A stretch of DNA of 64,000 nt from contig NZ_AP028664.1 of the NCBI RefSeq assembly GCF_041154455.1, positions 1,799,001 through 1,863,000 of the forward strand, read 5' to 3'. Shown here piece after piece: positions 45,225-52,797 of this stretch. A program made the position numbers and the translations under genes. Origin of the DNA: Variovorax sp. V213 (lineage in GTDB: Bacteria > Pseudomonadota > Gammaproteobacteria > Burkholderiales > Burkholderiaceae_C). Numbering within the stretch: position 1 is the first letter of the stretch; each line of letters starts with the position of its first letter. Under the pieces are notes generated by a model. That model was not told the DNA's origin. It did not search any database and worked only from the letters and a program-made list of their open reading frames with translations.

Positions 45225-46103
45225 ATGCGAACGAACATCGAATCCCCGAGGATGGCGCTGCGCCGACTGGCCGAGGCGCGGCGCGGGGTGCTGGTGCCGG
45301 GCGCGTTCAACGCGCTGTCGGCCCGCGTGATCGAAGACCTCGGCTTCGAGGCCATCTACGTGACCGGCGCCGGGGTCACCAACATGCACTTGGGGCTGCC
45401 TGACCAGGCCTTCATGGGCCTGCACGACATCGCGGAGCACACCGCGCGCATCCGCGATGCGGTGAAGCTCCCGCTGCTGGTCGATGCCGACACAGGCTTT
45501 GGCAATGCGCTCAACGTGCGGCACGCGGTGCGCGTGCTCGAGCGGGCAGGGGCCGACTGCATCCAGCTCGAAGACCAGGTCAGTCCGAAGCGCTGCGGCC
45601 ATTTTGCGGGCAAGGCGGTGATCGATACGGCCGAGATGCTCGGCAAGATCAAGGCGGCGGTCGACGCGCGCACCGATGCCGACATGCTCGTCATGGCCCG
45701 CACCGATGCAGCGGCCGTGCACGGCTTCGAGGCGGCCATCGAAAGGGCGCAGCAATTCAGCGAGGCCGGCGCCGACATCCTCTTCGTCGAGGCCGTGACC
45801 TTGGCCGACGAGGTGCGCGCCTTGCCGCGGCGCCTGGGCAAGCCACAGCTCATGAACATGGTGATCGGCGGCAAGACGCCGACTTTCGGCGCCGAAGAGC
45901 TCGGTGCGCTGGGCTATGGGCTGGTGTTGTACGCCAATGCCGCATTGCAGGGCGCGGTGGCTGGCATGCAACGTGCATTGACCGTTTTACGGGATACTCG
46001 CCGCCTCGACGAAGACCCCTCGCTCGTGGTTTCGTTTGCCGAACGGCAGCGCCTGGTCGGCAAGCCCGCGCTCGACGCGTTGGAGCAAAAATACGCGGAG
46101 TAG
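45225..46103 (+). CDS. prpB: Methylisocitrate lyase / isocitrate lyase-PEP mutase family
   Basis: 292 residues. VDADTGFGNALNV holds the Mg-binding Asp pair. The flexible active-site loop is SPKRCGHFAGK, with the KRCGH catalytic Cys. LVMARTDAAAVHG is conserved. It should split 2-methylisocitrate to pyruvate and succinate, completing the cycle from PrpC and PrpD. Starts 4 bases after prpD. A related activity (dimethylmalate lyase or oxaloacetate decarboxylase) cannot be excluded, but context supports PrpB. Confidence 0.88.
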   Translation: MRTNIESPRMALRRLAEARRGVLVPGAFNALSARVIEDLGFEAIYVTGAGVTNMHLGLPDQAFMGLHDIAEHTARIRDAVKLPLLVDADTGFGNALNVRHAVRVLERAGADCIQLEDQVSPKRCGHFAGKAVIDTAEMLGKIKAAVDARTDADMLVMARTDAAAVHGFEAAIERAQQFSEAGADILFVEAVTLADEVRALPRRLGKPQLMNMVIGGKTPTFGAEELGALGYGLVLYANAALQGAVAGMQRALTVLRDTRRLDEDPSLVVSFAERQRLVGKPALDALEQKYAE

Positions 46104-46277
46104 GGTGCGGAGTGGTCCAATTTCTTATATGAGAGGTTCACTTTTGCCCTCTCCTCGGAAAGTTCCCCGTCATTGTTTCAGTTTCATGAACACTGCGATT
46201 CGATTGGCTAGGGTTTTCCCTGCTAATTGCGGTGCAAACTTCGAGGCATCCAAAGCCCGATCAAGAAGGAAATTGAA

Positions 46278-46616
46278 ATGAAGACCTCGAACATCCTCGC
46301 CGCCGCCGCTCTCTCCCTGCTCGCCGCCGCTGGCGCCCATGCAGAAACCTACGAAGGCGTGCAGCCCCTGAGCGCCGGCTACAGCCGTGCCGACGTGGCT
46401 CCTCAAGCCGCAGCAGCCGCCCGCGAAGGCAACGCCTACAGCGACGCTGCTTCGGCCACCGTGGCTCCCGTGCTGGCTTCGACCGACCGCGCCGAAGTTC
46501 GCAACGAAGCCGTTGCCGCTGCGCACGCACCCGGCCAGAACCTGCGCCGCGAAGCCTTCGCAGACAGCGTGATCCCTTCGCAAGCTCGCAGCTTCACGCG
46601 CCAGGCCGGCCTGTAA
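46278..46616 (+). CDS. Small secreted alanine-rich protein, DUF4148-like
   Basis: 112 residues. AAGGA precedes the ATG. A signal peptide ends at AAAGAHA (about residue 22). The mature part is hydrophilic with two similar blocks: SRADVAPQAAAAAREGNAYS and DRAEVRNEAVAAAHAPGQNL. It resembles the small exported DUF4148-type proteins of Burkholderiales, function unknown. A strong terminator follows 52 bases later. The 174-base gap upstream is AT-rich and contains the dyad AGGGTTTTCCCT at 46210. Confidence 0.75.
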   Translation: MKTSNILAAAALSLLAAAGAHAETYEGVQPLSAGYSRADVAPQAAAAAREGNAYSDAASATVAPVLASTDRAEVRNEAVAAAHAPGQNLRREAFADSVIPSQARSFTRQAGL

Positions 46617-46668
46617 CCAGGGCAGGCACGGGGAACAGCGGCAACACGCTGCTTGCCCCAGCAACAAC

Positions 46669-46709
46669 AAAAAAGCCGGACGGTGCCCAAAGCACCGTCC
46701 GGCTTTTTT
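46669..46709 (+). terminator. Rho-independent terminator
   Basis: A perfect 12-base stem (GCCGGACGGTGC ccaaa GCACCGTCCGGC) is preceded by six A and followed by six T. It ends the transcript of the small secreted gene. Confidence 0.95.
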
Positions 46710-46834
46710 GCTTTTGGGCGCGAAGAGTGGGTAGGCGGCAGGTTAGTACGAACGGCCAGGCGGGGGAAACACTTGGGGCCGCCCGGCGCCTGCCGGTCCT
46801 ACGATGGCAGCCTCATCCGAACGAAGGAGTTGCC

Positions 46835-47110
46835 ATGCCTCTCTATCTGATCGAACGCACCTTTGCCGACAAGCTCGAGGTCTCCCCCGAGGGCGCAGCC
46901 AGCATCATGCGTATCAACGACGACGTCGGAGTGCGTTGGCTGTATTCGTTCTTGAGCGCCGACAAGAAGAAGACCTATTGCCTGTACGAGGCGCCCAGCG
47001 CCGAGATGATCCGCGAGGCGGCGCAGCGCAACGGGTTGCCGGCCGACGTGGTGATCGAGGTCGACGAACTGCGCCCACCGGCGGTGCAGGCCGAGGCCGC
47101 CGTGGCCTGA
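46835..47110 (+). CDS. DUF4242 domain-containing protein
   Basis: 91 residues of ferredoxin-like fold. MPLYLIERTFADKLE and WLYSFLSADKKKTYCLYEAP are typical of DUF4242 (SCO4226/nickel-binding group). AAGGAG precedes the ATG. Function not established; some members bind metal. Stands alone between a terminator and the convergent cupin gene. Confidence 0.85.
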   Translation: MPLYLIERTFADKLEVSPEGAASIMRINDDVGVRWLYSFLSADKKKTYCLYEAPSAEMIREAAQRNGLPADVVIEVDELRPPAVQAEAAVA

Positions 47111-47152
47111 ACCGGCAGCGAGCGGCCTGGCGCCGCTCGTTCGCTCTTCTGG

Positions 47153-47623
47153 CTATTTCGACCGCGGGTCGTCCGCCGGATTGACGTAGGTGACGCCCCA
47201 CGGGCCGGTGCCATGGAGCTGCACCACGGTTTCCTCCTGGGTCCATGCGAAGTGCGGCGTCTTGGGCTGCAGGATCATCATGCCGCCCGTGGCCACGGGC
47301 ATCGACTTCTGCATGTCGAGCTTGTCGCCCAGGCCCATGTGGAAGGTGCCCGAGAGCACGGTCACCCGCTCGACGGCCGGATGCCAGTGCGCCGGAATCC
47401 GGTAGTTGGCCGGCACCTTGATGCGCACCGTGAAGGGCACGGCCTCGCTCATCGGCCCTTCGAGCACCGCGAGCTTTGCGCCCGGCGGCAGCGAGGGAAC
47501 GTCGGCCCATTTCAAATCGGCGGGCGAAATCATCCGGTGGTCGGCGGTCTGGGCCCAACTCGTCGCGATGGCCGCTATCAGGGTGGCACCGATCGCCCAG
47601 GCAACAAATGGTTGGCGTGTCAT
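47153..47623 (-). CDS. Secreted cupin-domain protein
   Basis: 156 residues. A signal peptide (FVAWAIGATLIAAIATSWAQ) precedes one cupin domain. AHWHPAVERVTVLSGTFHMG is cupin motif 1 with His, His and Glu ligands, and PHFAWTQEETVVQLHGTGPW is motif 2. GGAAAGGAAAG precedes the ATG at 47623; an upstream in-frame start is less likely. Probably periplasmic metal-binding; the reaction is unknown. Confidence 0.87.
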   Translation of the reverse strand: MTRQPFVAWAIGATLIAAIATSWAQTADHRMISPADLKWADVPSLPPGAKLAVLEGPMSEAVPFTVRIKVPANYRIPAHWHPAVERVTVLSGTFHMGLGDKLDMQKSMPVATGGMMILQPKTPHFAWTQEETVVQLHGTGPWGVTYVNPADDPRSK

Positions 47624-47686
47624 GGTCTTTCCTTTCCGGTTCACCGGCGAACGCCGCCGGGGCGCGAGCGGGAGGCAGGGCTTTCT

Positions 47687-48046
47687 CTACAGCCGCACCA
47701 CGTCGCCCTTCAATGAATAAAGAATGGCGACCACCTCGTTCTTTTCGGCCTGGTCGTAGCCGTTCTTGGACATCGCCGCGAGGATGTCGTCGATGGCGGC
47801 GACCAGTTCCTGCTCGTTGATGTTCATGCCCTTGTGCGCGGTCACCAGGTCCTTGCCGGTGTAGCACTGCGGGCCGCCGCTGCCGGCGCAGAGGAACTCG
47901 ACCACGTGGCGCTCCACTTCGGGGCGGTTGCTGTTCGCGAAGCGGGCACGAATCAGCGGGTTGTTGTAGTGGTTCTCGACGACGTCGGTGACGAGCCGCT
48001 GAATGCGCTCCTCGCCGCCGAGTCGTTCATAGAGGGTTGCGGGCAT
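47687..48046 (-). CDS. Group 1 truncated haemoglobin
   Basis: 119 residues of the 2-on-2 globin fold. TLYERLGGEERIQRLVTDVV opens the domain, and the proximal histidine is in TAHKGMNI. Tyr-Thr in GGPQCYTGKDL is typical of group I. AGGAG precedes the ATG at 48046. Likely binds O2 or NO. It lies 63 bases upstream of the cupin gene on the same strand. Confidence 0.92.
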   Translation of the reverse strand: MPATLYERLGGEERIQRLVTDVVENHYNNPLIRARFANSNRPEVERHVVEFLCAGSGGPQCYTGKDLVTAHKGMNINEQELVAAIDDILAAMSKNGYDQAEKNEVVAILYSLKGDVVRL

Positions 48047-48163
48047 ACGAAACACTCCTTCTGGTTGCCGACCCGGCGGCGCCGGGCCTGGGACAGACCA
48101 TAGGACGGCCCGCGCGGCCGCACATCGCCCGAATTGACCATTTCGGCCGCGCGCGGCCGGTGG

Positions 48164-51100
48164 CTACCGGCCAGCGGCCGCCGCCGAGCCTTCGGACGCG
48201 ACGCGATGGCGGTGCGCCCAGGCCGCGGCCTCGGTGCGGCTGCGGCAGTCGGTCTTGGAAAGGATGTGGCGCACGTGGTGGGCCACCGTGTGCGGGCTGA
48301 TGAACAGGCGCTCGGCGATGGCCTGGTTGCTATGCCCGGCGATGAGCAGTCGCAGCACCTCGACTTCGCGCCGGCTCAGGCCCTCGGGCGCCGCGGGCGA
48401 AGAAGCAGCGGCGGCGCCTTCGAGCTCGCGTTGCAGGGCCTCGCAGCGGCGGGCGAGGCCGGCCATGCCGAGTTCGCGGCCGATCGCGAGCGCCGCGTCG
48501 AGCTGCGACCTTGCGGCGGCCTCGTCGCCGCCGCGCCGGGCCAGCCACCGTGCCCATTCGAAGCGGCTGTGCGCGAGCCAGGGCCGGCTGCCGCCTTGCT
48601 CATCGAGTGCGGTTGCTGCCGCGAAATGGAGCGCAGCGCTCTCATCGTCTCCCGCCAGTGCGGCCAGCATGCCGCGGTAACGGTCCACGGCGCCGAAGCA
48701 GGCAATGTTGGTGCCGGTGACCACGTTGCGCCCGGCGTAGGGTTCGAGCAGCCGGTAGAGGGTTGCCGCGCGCGGCAGGTCGCCCAGGCGGGCGCAGACC
48801 TCGGCCGCAAAGACGATGTTGGTCAGCCACATGCCGTCGCGCGCAATGCCCGCGAAGCCGTCGGCCGCCAGCGCTTCGTAGGCTTCGCGGGCGGGCTCGT
48901 GCAGATCGAGCTCGGCGCAGATCAGCGCGAGGCCGGGCTGCCACAGGCTGTTGCGCGGCACGCGGCCGACCAGCCCGCGCAGCACCGGCAGCACTTCGCC
49001 GAGCCGGCCCTGCTGGCGCCGCAGCACGAAGATCTGCAGGCTGTAGGCACCCTGCGCATTGCCCGACAAGAAGCGCTGCCCGAGCGTGAAGGTCTCGCCG
49101 GCCAGCCGTTCGGAATCCGCGAAACGGCCTTCGTACGCGGCGAGCAGGGTCAGGCTGGCCAGGCCCATGGCCTGCATGAAGGGCTGGCGGATCGCGTCCG
49201 CCACCCGCACGTGCATCTGCGCCAGTGAGCGCGCCGCATCGAGCGCGCCTTTCTCGACCAGGTCGCCAAAGTACCAGCCCGTGAGCGAATCGACCCATTC
49301 GAGATGTCCGGCGCGCTCCGCCACGTCGAAGGCTTCGCGCGCGCAGCGCAGGCGCTCGTCGAGCTGCCCGGGGTCGCCGCGCGCGGGCACGATCGCGGCC
49401 AGGGCCTTGAACAGCGGCCGCGGCATCGCCAGTTCGCGCGCCAGTGCCACCGCGCTGCGCTGCGCCGCATTGGCCTCGGGCTGGCGGCCGCAGAAGATGC
49501 AGGCGCGGCACAGCGCCGCGAGCAGGTCGACCCGCAGCGCGGCATCGAAGCGGTCGGCGGCCGCCAGTGCCTCTTCGAGCAGGGCCGCCGCCTGTTCGCC
49601 CGGGCCGCTGATACGCCAGCCGTTGTTCTCGAAGCCGAGCGCCGCCTGCGCAAACAGCCCCGCATCGCCGAGCGCGCGCGCCAGCGTGGCGGCCTCCAGG
49701 AAGGTGGCGGCGGCGGAATCATTCTCGCCGGCATGCGTCTGCACCGCGCCAAGCGCCAGCAGCAAAGCGCCGTGCCGTTCGCGCTCGGCCGGCAGCCAGC
49801 GCTCCTGCAGCTGCAGCGCGAGCCGGTAGCAGCGCAAGGCCTCTTCGTACGCCATCACCGCGACGGCCCGCGCGGCGGCGCGCTGTGCAATGTCCAGCGC
49901 GCGCCCCGGGCTGCCCACGGGCAATGCCGCGGCCGCGTGGTAGGCCAGCTGCGCCAGCACCGCCTCGGGATCGGCGGCATGGCGTGCCTCCAGCGACTCG
50001 GCGATGCGCCCGTGCAGGGCAACGCGCCGTGCCGCGGGCAGCTCGTCGTAGAGCACTTCGCGGATCAGCACGTGGCTGAACTGGTACTGCGGTCCGGGCG
50101 GCAATGTCTCGATGATCCGGTGCGACAGCGCTTCGTCGAGCCTGGCCAGCAGCTCGGCCTCGCTGCCGGCGCCGGCCAGTTCGGCCAAGAGCGGCAGATC
50201 GAAGTCGCGGCCGATGCAGGCGGCAATCGCGAGCAGCGCGCAGCAGGGCGCCGAGAGCCGGTTGAGCCGCTGGCCGATCACCGCGCGAATGCCGCCGGGC
50301 ACGGTCTCGACCAGCGCCGCGGCAGCGTGCGGGTCGGTTCCGTACGGGCCCTGCAGCAAGAAGCGCAGCGTCTCCACCAGGTACAGCGGATTGCCTTCGG
50401 TGCGGCGGTGCATGGTCGCAATCACTGCGGGCGGCGGCATCACGGCGCTTGCCGCGGCGACCATCCGCTCGGTTTCCTCCAGGCTCAGGCCCGGGAGCGG
50501 CAGTCGGCAGAACTGCCGCGTGTTCAACAGCTCGGCCAGCGTTGCGGCCAATGGATGCTGGCGCGACAGATCCGCCTCGCGGTAGGAGCCGAGCAGCACG
50601 ATGCGGCTCTCGCCGAGCTCTTGCGCAATGAAGGCCAGGAGCCGCAGCGACGAAGCATCGGCCCAGTGCAGGTTGTCCAGGATCAGGAGCAGCGGGCGCA
50701 GCGTTGCCACCTGGCGCCAGAAATGCGCCACCGCGGCAAACAGGCGAAAGCGCGCCTGGTCGCCTTCGCCGATGGCCGGCACCGCGGTGCCCGGCGGCAG
50801 ACGCTCGGCGAGTTCAGGTGCAATCTCGACCGCCGCAGCGGCGTCCCGGTCGAGCAGCGCCGGCAGGCGCTCGTCGCGGCAGGCCCGCAGGCAGGCCTGC
50901 ATGGCGCGCGTCCAGGGCAGGAAAGGCGGCGCGCCGGGCTCCTCGAGGCAGCGGCCCCACAAGGTCAGCATGCCGCGCCGCACGGCCAGCGTTGCCACCT
51001 CTTGTGCCAGCCGGGTCTTGCCGATGCCGGCCTCTCCGCTGAGCATGATCACGCGGCCGCGCCCGGCCAGTGCGCCGCCGAGCGCGTCGTGAGCCAGCTG

Positions 51101-51250
51101 CAGTTCGCCGCGGCGCCCCACGAAGGGCTCGGTCGCGCCTGCCACCGCGGGGCTCGCCACCGGCGCAGCGCCGCAGGCCGGGCATGGCGCGTCGGCGTGC
51201 AGGCACACGCGCCCGCAGCGATGACAAGCGATCCGATCCTGCATGGCCAT
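48164..51250 (-). CDS. LuxR-type regulator with zinc ribbon, AAA ATPase and helical repeat domains
   Basis: 1028 residues. A four-cysteine zinc-ribbon-like start (CHRCGRVC, then CPACG) is followed by an ATPase domain with Walker A GEAGIGKTRLAQEV (about residue 72) and Walker B LLLILDNLHWADASSL. A long TPR-like helical middle (about 400-930) leads to a C-terminal LuxR HTH (LSRREVEVLRLLIAGHSNQA and LFISPHTVAHHVRHIL). Large LuxR ATPases of this MalT-like build respond to small ligands. AGGAG precedes the ATG. Target unknown; the divergent DUF2867 gene is a candidate. Confidence 0.9.
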   Translation of the reverse strand: MAMQDRIACHRCGRVCLHADAPCPACGAAPVASPAVAGATEPFVGRRGELQLAHDALGGALAGRGRVIMLSGEAGIGKTRLAQEVATLAVRRGMLTLWGRCLEEPGAPPFLPWTRAMQACLRACRDERLPALLDRDAAAAVEIAPELAERLPPGTAVPAIGEGDQARFRLFAAVAHFWRQVATLRPLLLILDNLHWADASSLRLLAFIAQELGESRIVLLGSYREADLSRQHPLAATLAELLNTRQFCRLPLPGLSLEETERMVAAASAVMPPPAVIATMHRRTEGNPLYLVETLRFLLQGPYGTDPHAAAALVETVPGGIRAVIGQRLNRLSAPCCALLAIAACIGRDFDLPLLAELAGAGSEAELLARLDEALSHRIIETLPPGPQYQFSHVLIREVLYDELPAARRVALHGRIAESLEARHAADPEAVLAQLAYHAAAALPVGSPGRALDIAQRAAARAVAVMAYEEALRCYRLALQLQERWLPAERERHGALLLALGAVQTHAGENDSAAATFLEAATLARALGDAGLFAQAALGFENNGWRISGPGEQAAALLEEALAAADRFDAALRVDLLAALCRACIFCGRQPEANAAQRSAVALARELAMPRPLFKALAAIVPARGDPGQLDERLRCAREAFDVAERAGHLEWVDSLTGWYFGDLVEKGALDAARSLAQMHVRVADAIRQPFMQAMGLASLTLLAAYEGRFADSERLAGETFTLGQRFLSGNAQGAYSLQIFVLRRQQGRLGEVLPVLRGLVGRVPRNSLWQPGLALICAELDLHEPAREAYEALAADGFAGIARDGMWLTNIVFAAEVCARLGDLPRAATLYRLLEPYAGRNVVTGTNIACFGAVDRYRGMLAALAGDDESAALHFAAATALDEQGGSRPWLAHSRFEWARWLARRGGDEAAARSQLDAALAIGRELGMAGLARRCEALQRELEGAAAASSPAAPEGLSRREVEVLRLLIAGHSNQAIAERLFISPHTVAHHVRHILSKTDCRSRTEAAAWAHRHRVASEGSAAAAGR

Positions 51251-51439
51251 GCCGCTCCTAGAGCTTTCCGGCCATGGGGCCGGCATGGACGAGTCTGCAC
51301 GCGGTGAGCGCTTGTAGGGCTTAGGACTTACGCCACGCCTTGGCGGGGAGTCCGGCCGCCCGGCTGAACGGTCACCGCGTGTTCGTTTGCGGCGATGATG
51401 GGCGCCGATGAGCCAAGGAATCAACACCGCGAGGCCCGC

Positions 51440-51982
51440 ATGGCACCAGACCGACTTCCCGTTTCGCCCAGCCACGCCCGCCGCGAGGCACTGCCCGCTG
51501 GCGCGCGCGTGGCCGGCCTTTATCGCGGCGCCTTCCTGGCCGACGCCTACGCCATCGACCTGCCACCGGGCGCCACCCGCGACGTCCTGGCGCTCGCGCG
51601 CTTCGCACTCGAACGCCCGGCACCCTGGGTCGAAAGGCTGATGGCGCTGCGCGACCGGCTGGTCGGCGGCTTCGGCATCAAGACGGCGAGCGCCCTGCGC
51701 GCCGGCACCCCGGGCGGTGCGCCGCGTATCGGGATCTTCCGCATCTACGAGACGCATGCGGACGAAGTCGTGCTGGGCGAGGACGACCGGCACCTGGACT
51801 TCCGCCTCTCGGTGATGCGCTCGTCGGCGGGCGATTCGCTCACGGCGGTCACGGTGGTGCACTGCCACAACCTGTTCGGCCGCAACTACATCCGGCTGAT
51901 CGCGCCGTTCCATCGGCTGGTGGTGCGTTCGGCACTCGAACGCGCGGCGCGGGCGGGCTGGCCGGCCGACGCGGCGGCCTGA
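51440..51982 (+). CDS. DUF2867 domain-containing protein
   Basis: 180 residues. GAFLADAYAIDLPPG and the C-terminal RNYIRLIAPFHRLVVRSALE are typical of DUF2867. Start MAPDRLPVSPSHARREALPA at 51440. Function unknown. It is divergent from the large LuxR ATPase with a 189-base spacer, in which I see no clear operator. Confidence 0.82.
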   Translation: MAPDRLPVSPSHARREALPAGARVAGLYRGAFLADAYAIDLPPGATRDVLALARFALERPAPWVERLMALRDRLVGGFGIKTASALRAGTPGGAPRIGIFRIYETHADEVVLGEDDRHLDFRLSVMRSSAGDSLTAVTVVHCHNLFGRNYIRLIAPFHRLVVRSALERAARAGWPADAAA

Positions 51983-52104
51983 ACGGAAAAACGCCTGGTA
52001 ACCGTCCGCCGCGTTACCTGAAGTTTCACCGGGGCAGGGGCCGCCGGACAGGGCTTCCGGGAGGGGTGGCCAGTGTAGACTGCCAGGTTTTTCGTTCTGG
52101 CGGT

Positions 52105-52797
52105 ATGGCGCAAGTTTCACAGCGCACAGTTTTCAATGGTTCGGCGCTCGTTCGCCTGCTCTCCCGACTGGCCGACACAGGCGTGCGCGAACCCCGACAA
52201 GCCACCGCGGATCGATTGAGCCAGTGGTTCGGCTGGACCGATGCCATTTCGCTGTCCGCGGCGCTGGAGGGGATTCCGGCGGCTGCTTCTTCCCGGCAAC
52301 GGGCTTTCGCGAACGCCGAGGAGCGGGAATGCGCCCGTGCGCGTACCGCGCTGGCCAACGCCATCGCAGAAGACGGCACTGCCGCGGCTGCGGCCGACTT
52401 CGCCCCATTCCGCCGCCGCTACCTCGCCCTGCAGCAGGCCATGGAAGCGGGCATCGGCCCCCTGCGCGGGCGCCTGCGGGCGGCACTGGCGGCCAGGTCG
52501 CCGGCCATGGCCCGGCTGGCCGCCGTGGACGTGGTCATGGAGCAGGTCCTGGCCGGGCGCGAGCACAGCCTGCTGGCGGGCGTGCCCGCGCTGCTCGAAA
52601 AACATTTCACCCGCTTGAGCCGGGACAGCTTGTCAACGACAGGCGAACCCGGCAGCGAGGCCCAGGCCGGCGAGTGGCTGCATGTGTTCCGCAAGGACAT
52701 GAAGAACGTGCTGCTCGCCGAACTGGATTTCCGATTTCAACCGATCGAAGGGCTGCTCGAAGCCCTTCGCATGAGGCAACCAGAGTGCCATGAATAG
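52105..52797 (+). CDS. DUF3348 family protein, first gene of a stator-like operon
   Basis: 230 residues, soluble and mostly helical, no signal peptide. It starts MAQVSQRTVFNGSALVRLLS and contains LSQWFGWTDAISLSAALEG. DUF3348 proteins are known mainly from Burkholderiales and Xanthomonads. The stop overlaps the DUF802 gene by 8 bases, so they are coupled. Role unknown; presumably a cytoplasmic partner of the membrane complex encoded next. Confidence 0.88.
   Translation: MAQVSQRTVFNGSALVRLLSRLADTGVREPRQATADRLSQWFGWTDAISLSAALEGIPAAASSRQRAFANAEERECARARTALANAIAEDGTAAAAADFAPFRRRYLALQQAMEAGIGPLRGRLRAALAARSPAMARLAAVDVVMEQVLAGREHSLLAGVPALLEKHFTRLSRDSLSTTGEPGSEAQAGEWLHVFRKDMKNVLLAELDFRFQPIEGLLEALRMRQPECHE

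Noticed and set aside
46131..46153. GAGAGG/CCTCTC hairpin after prpB as terminator
   Set aside because: Six-base stem with a long loop and no T-run.
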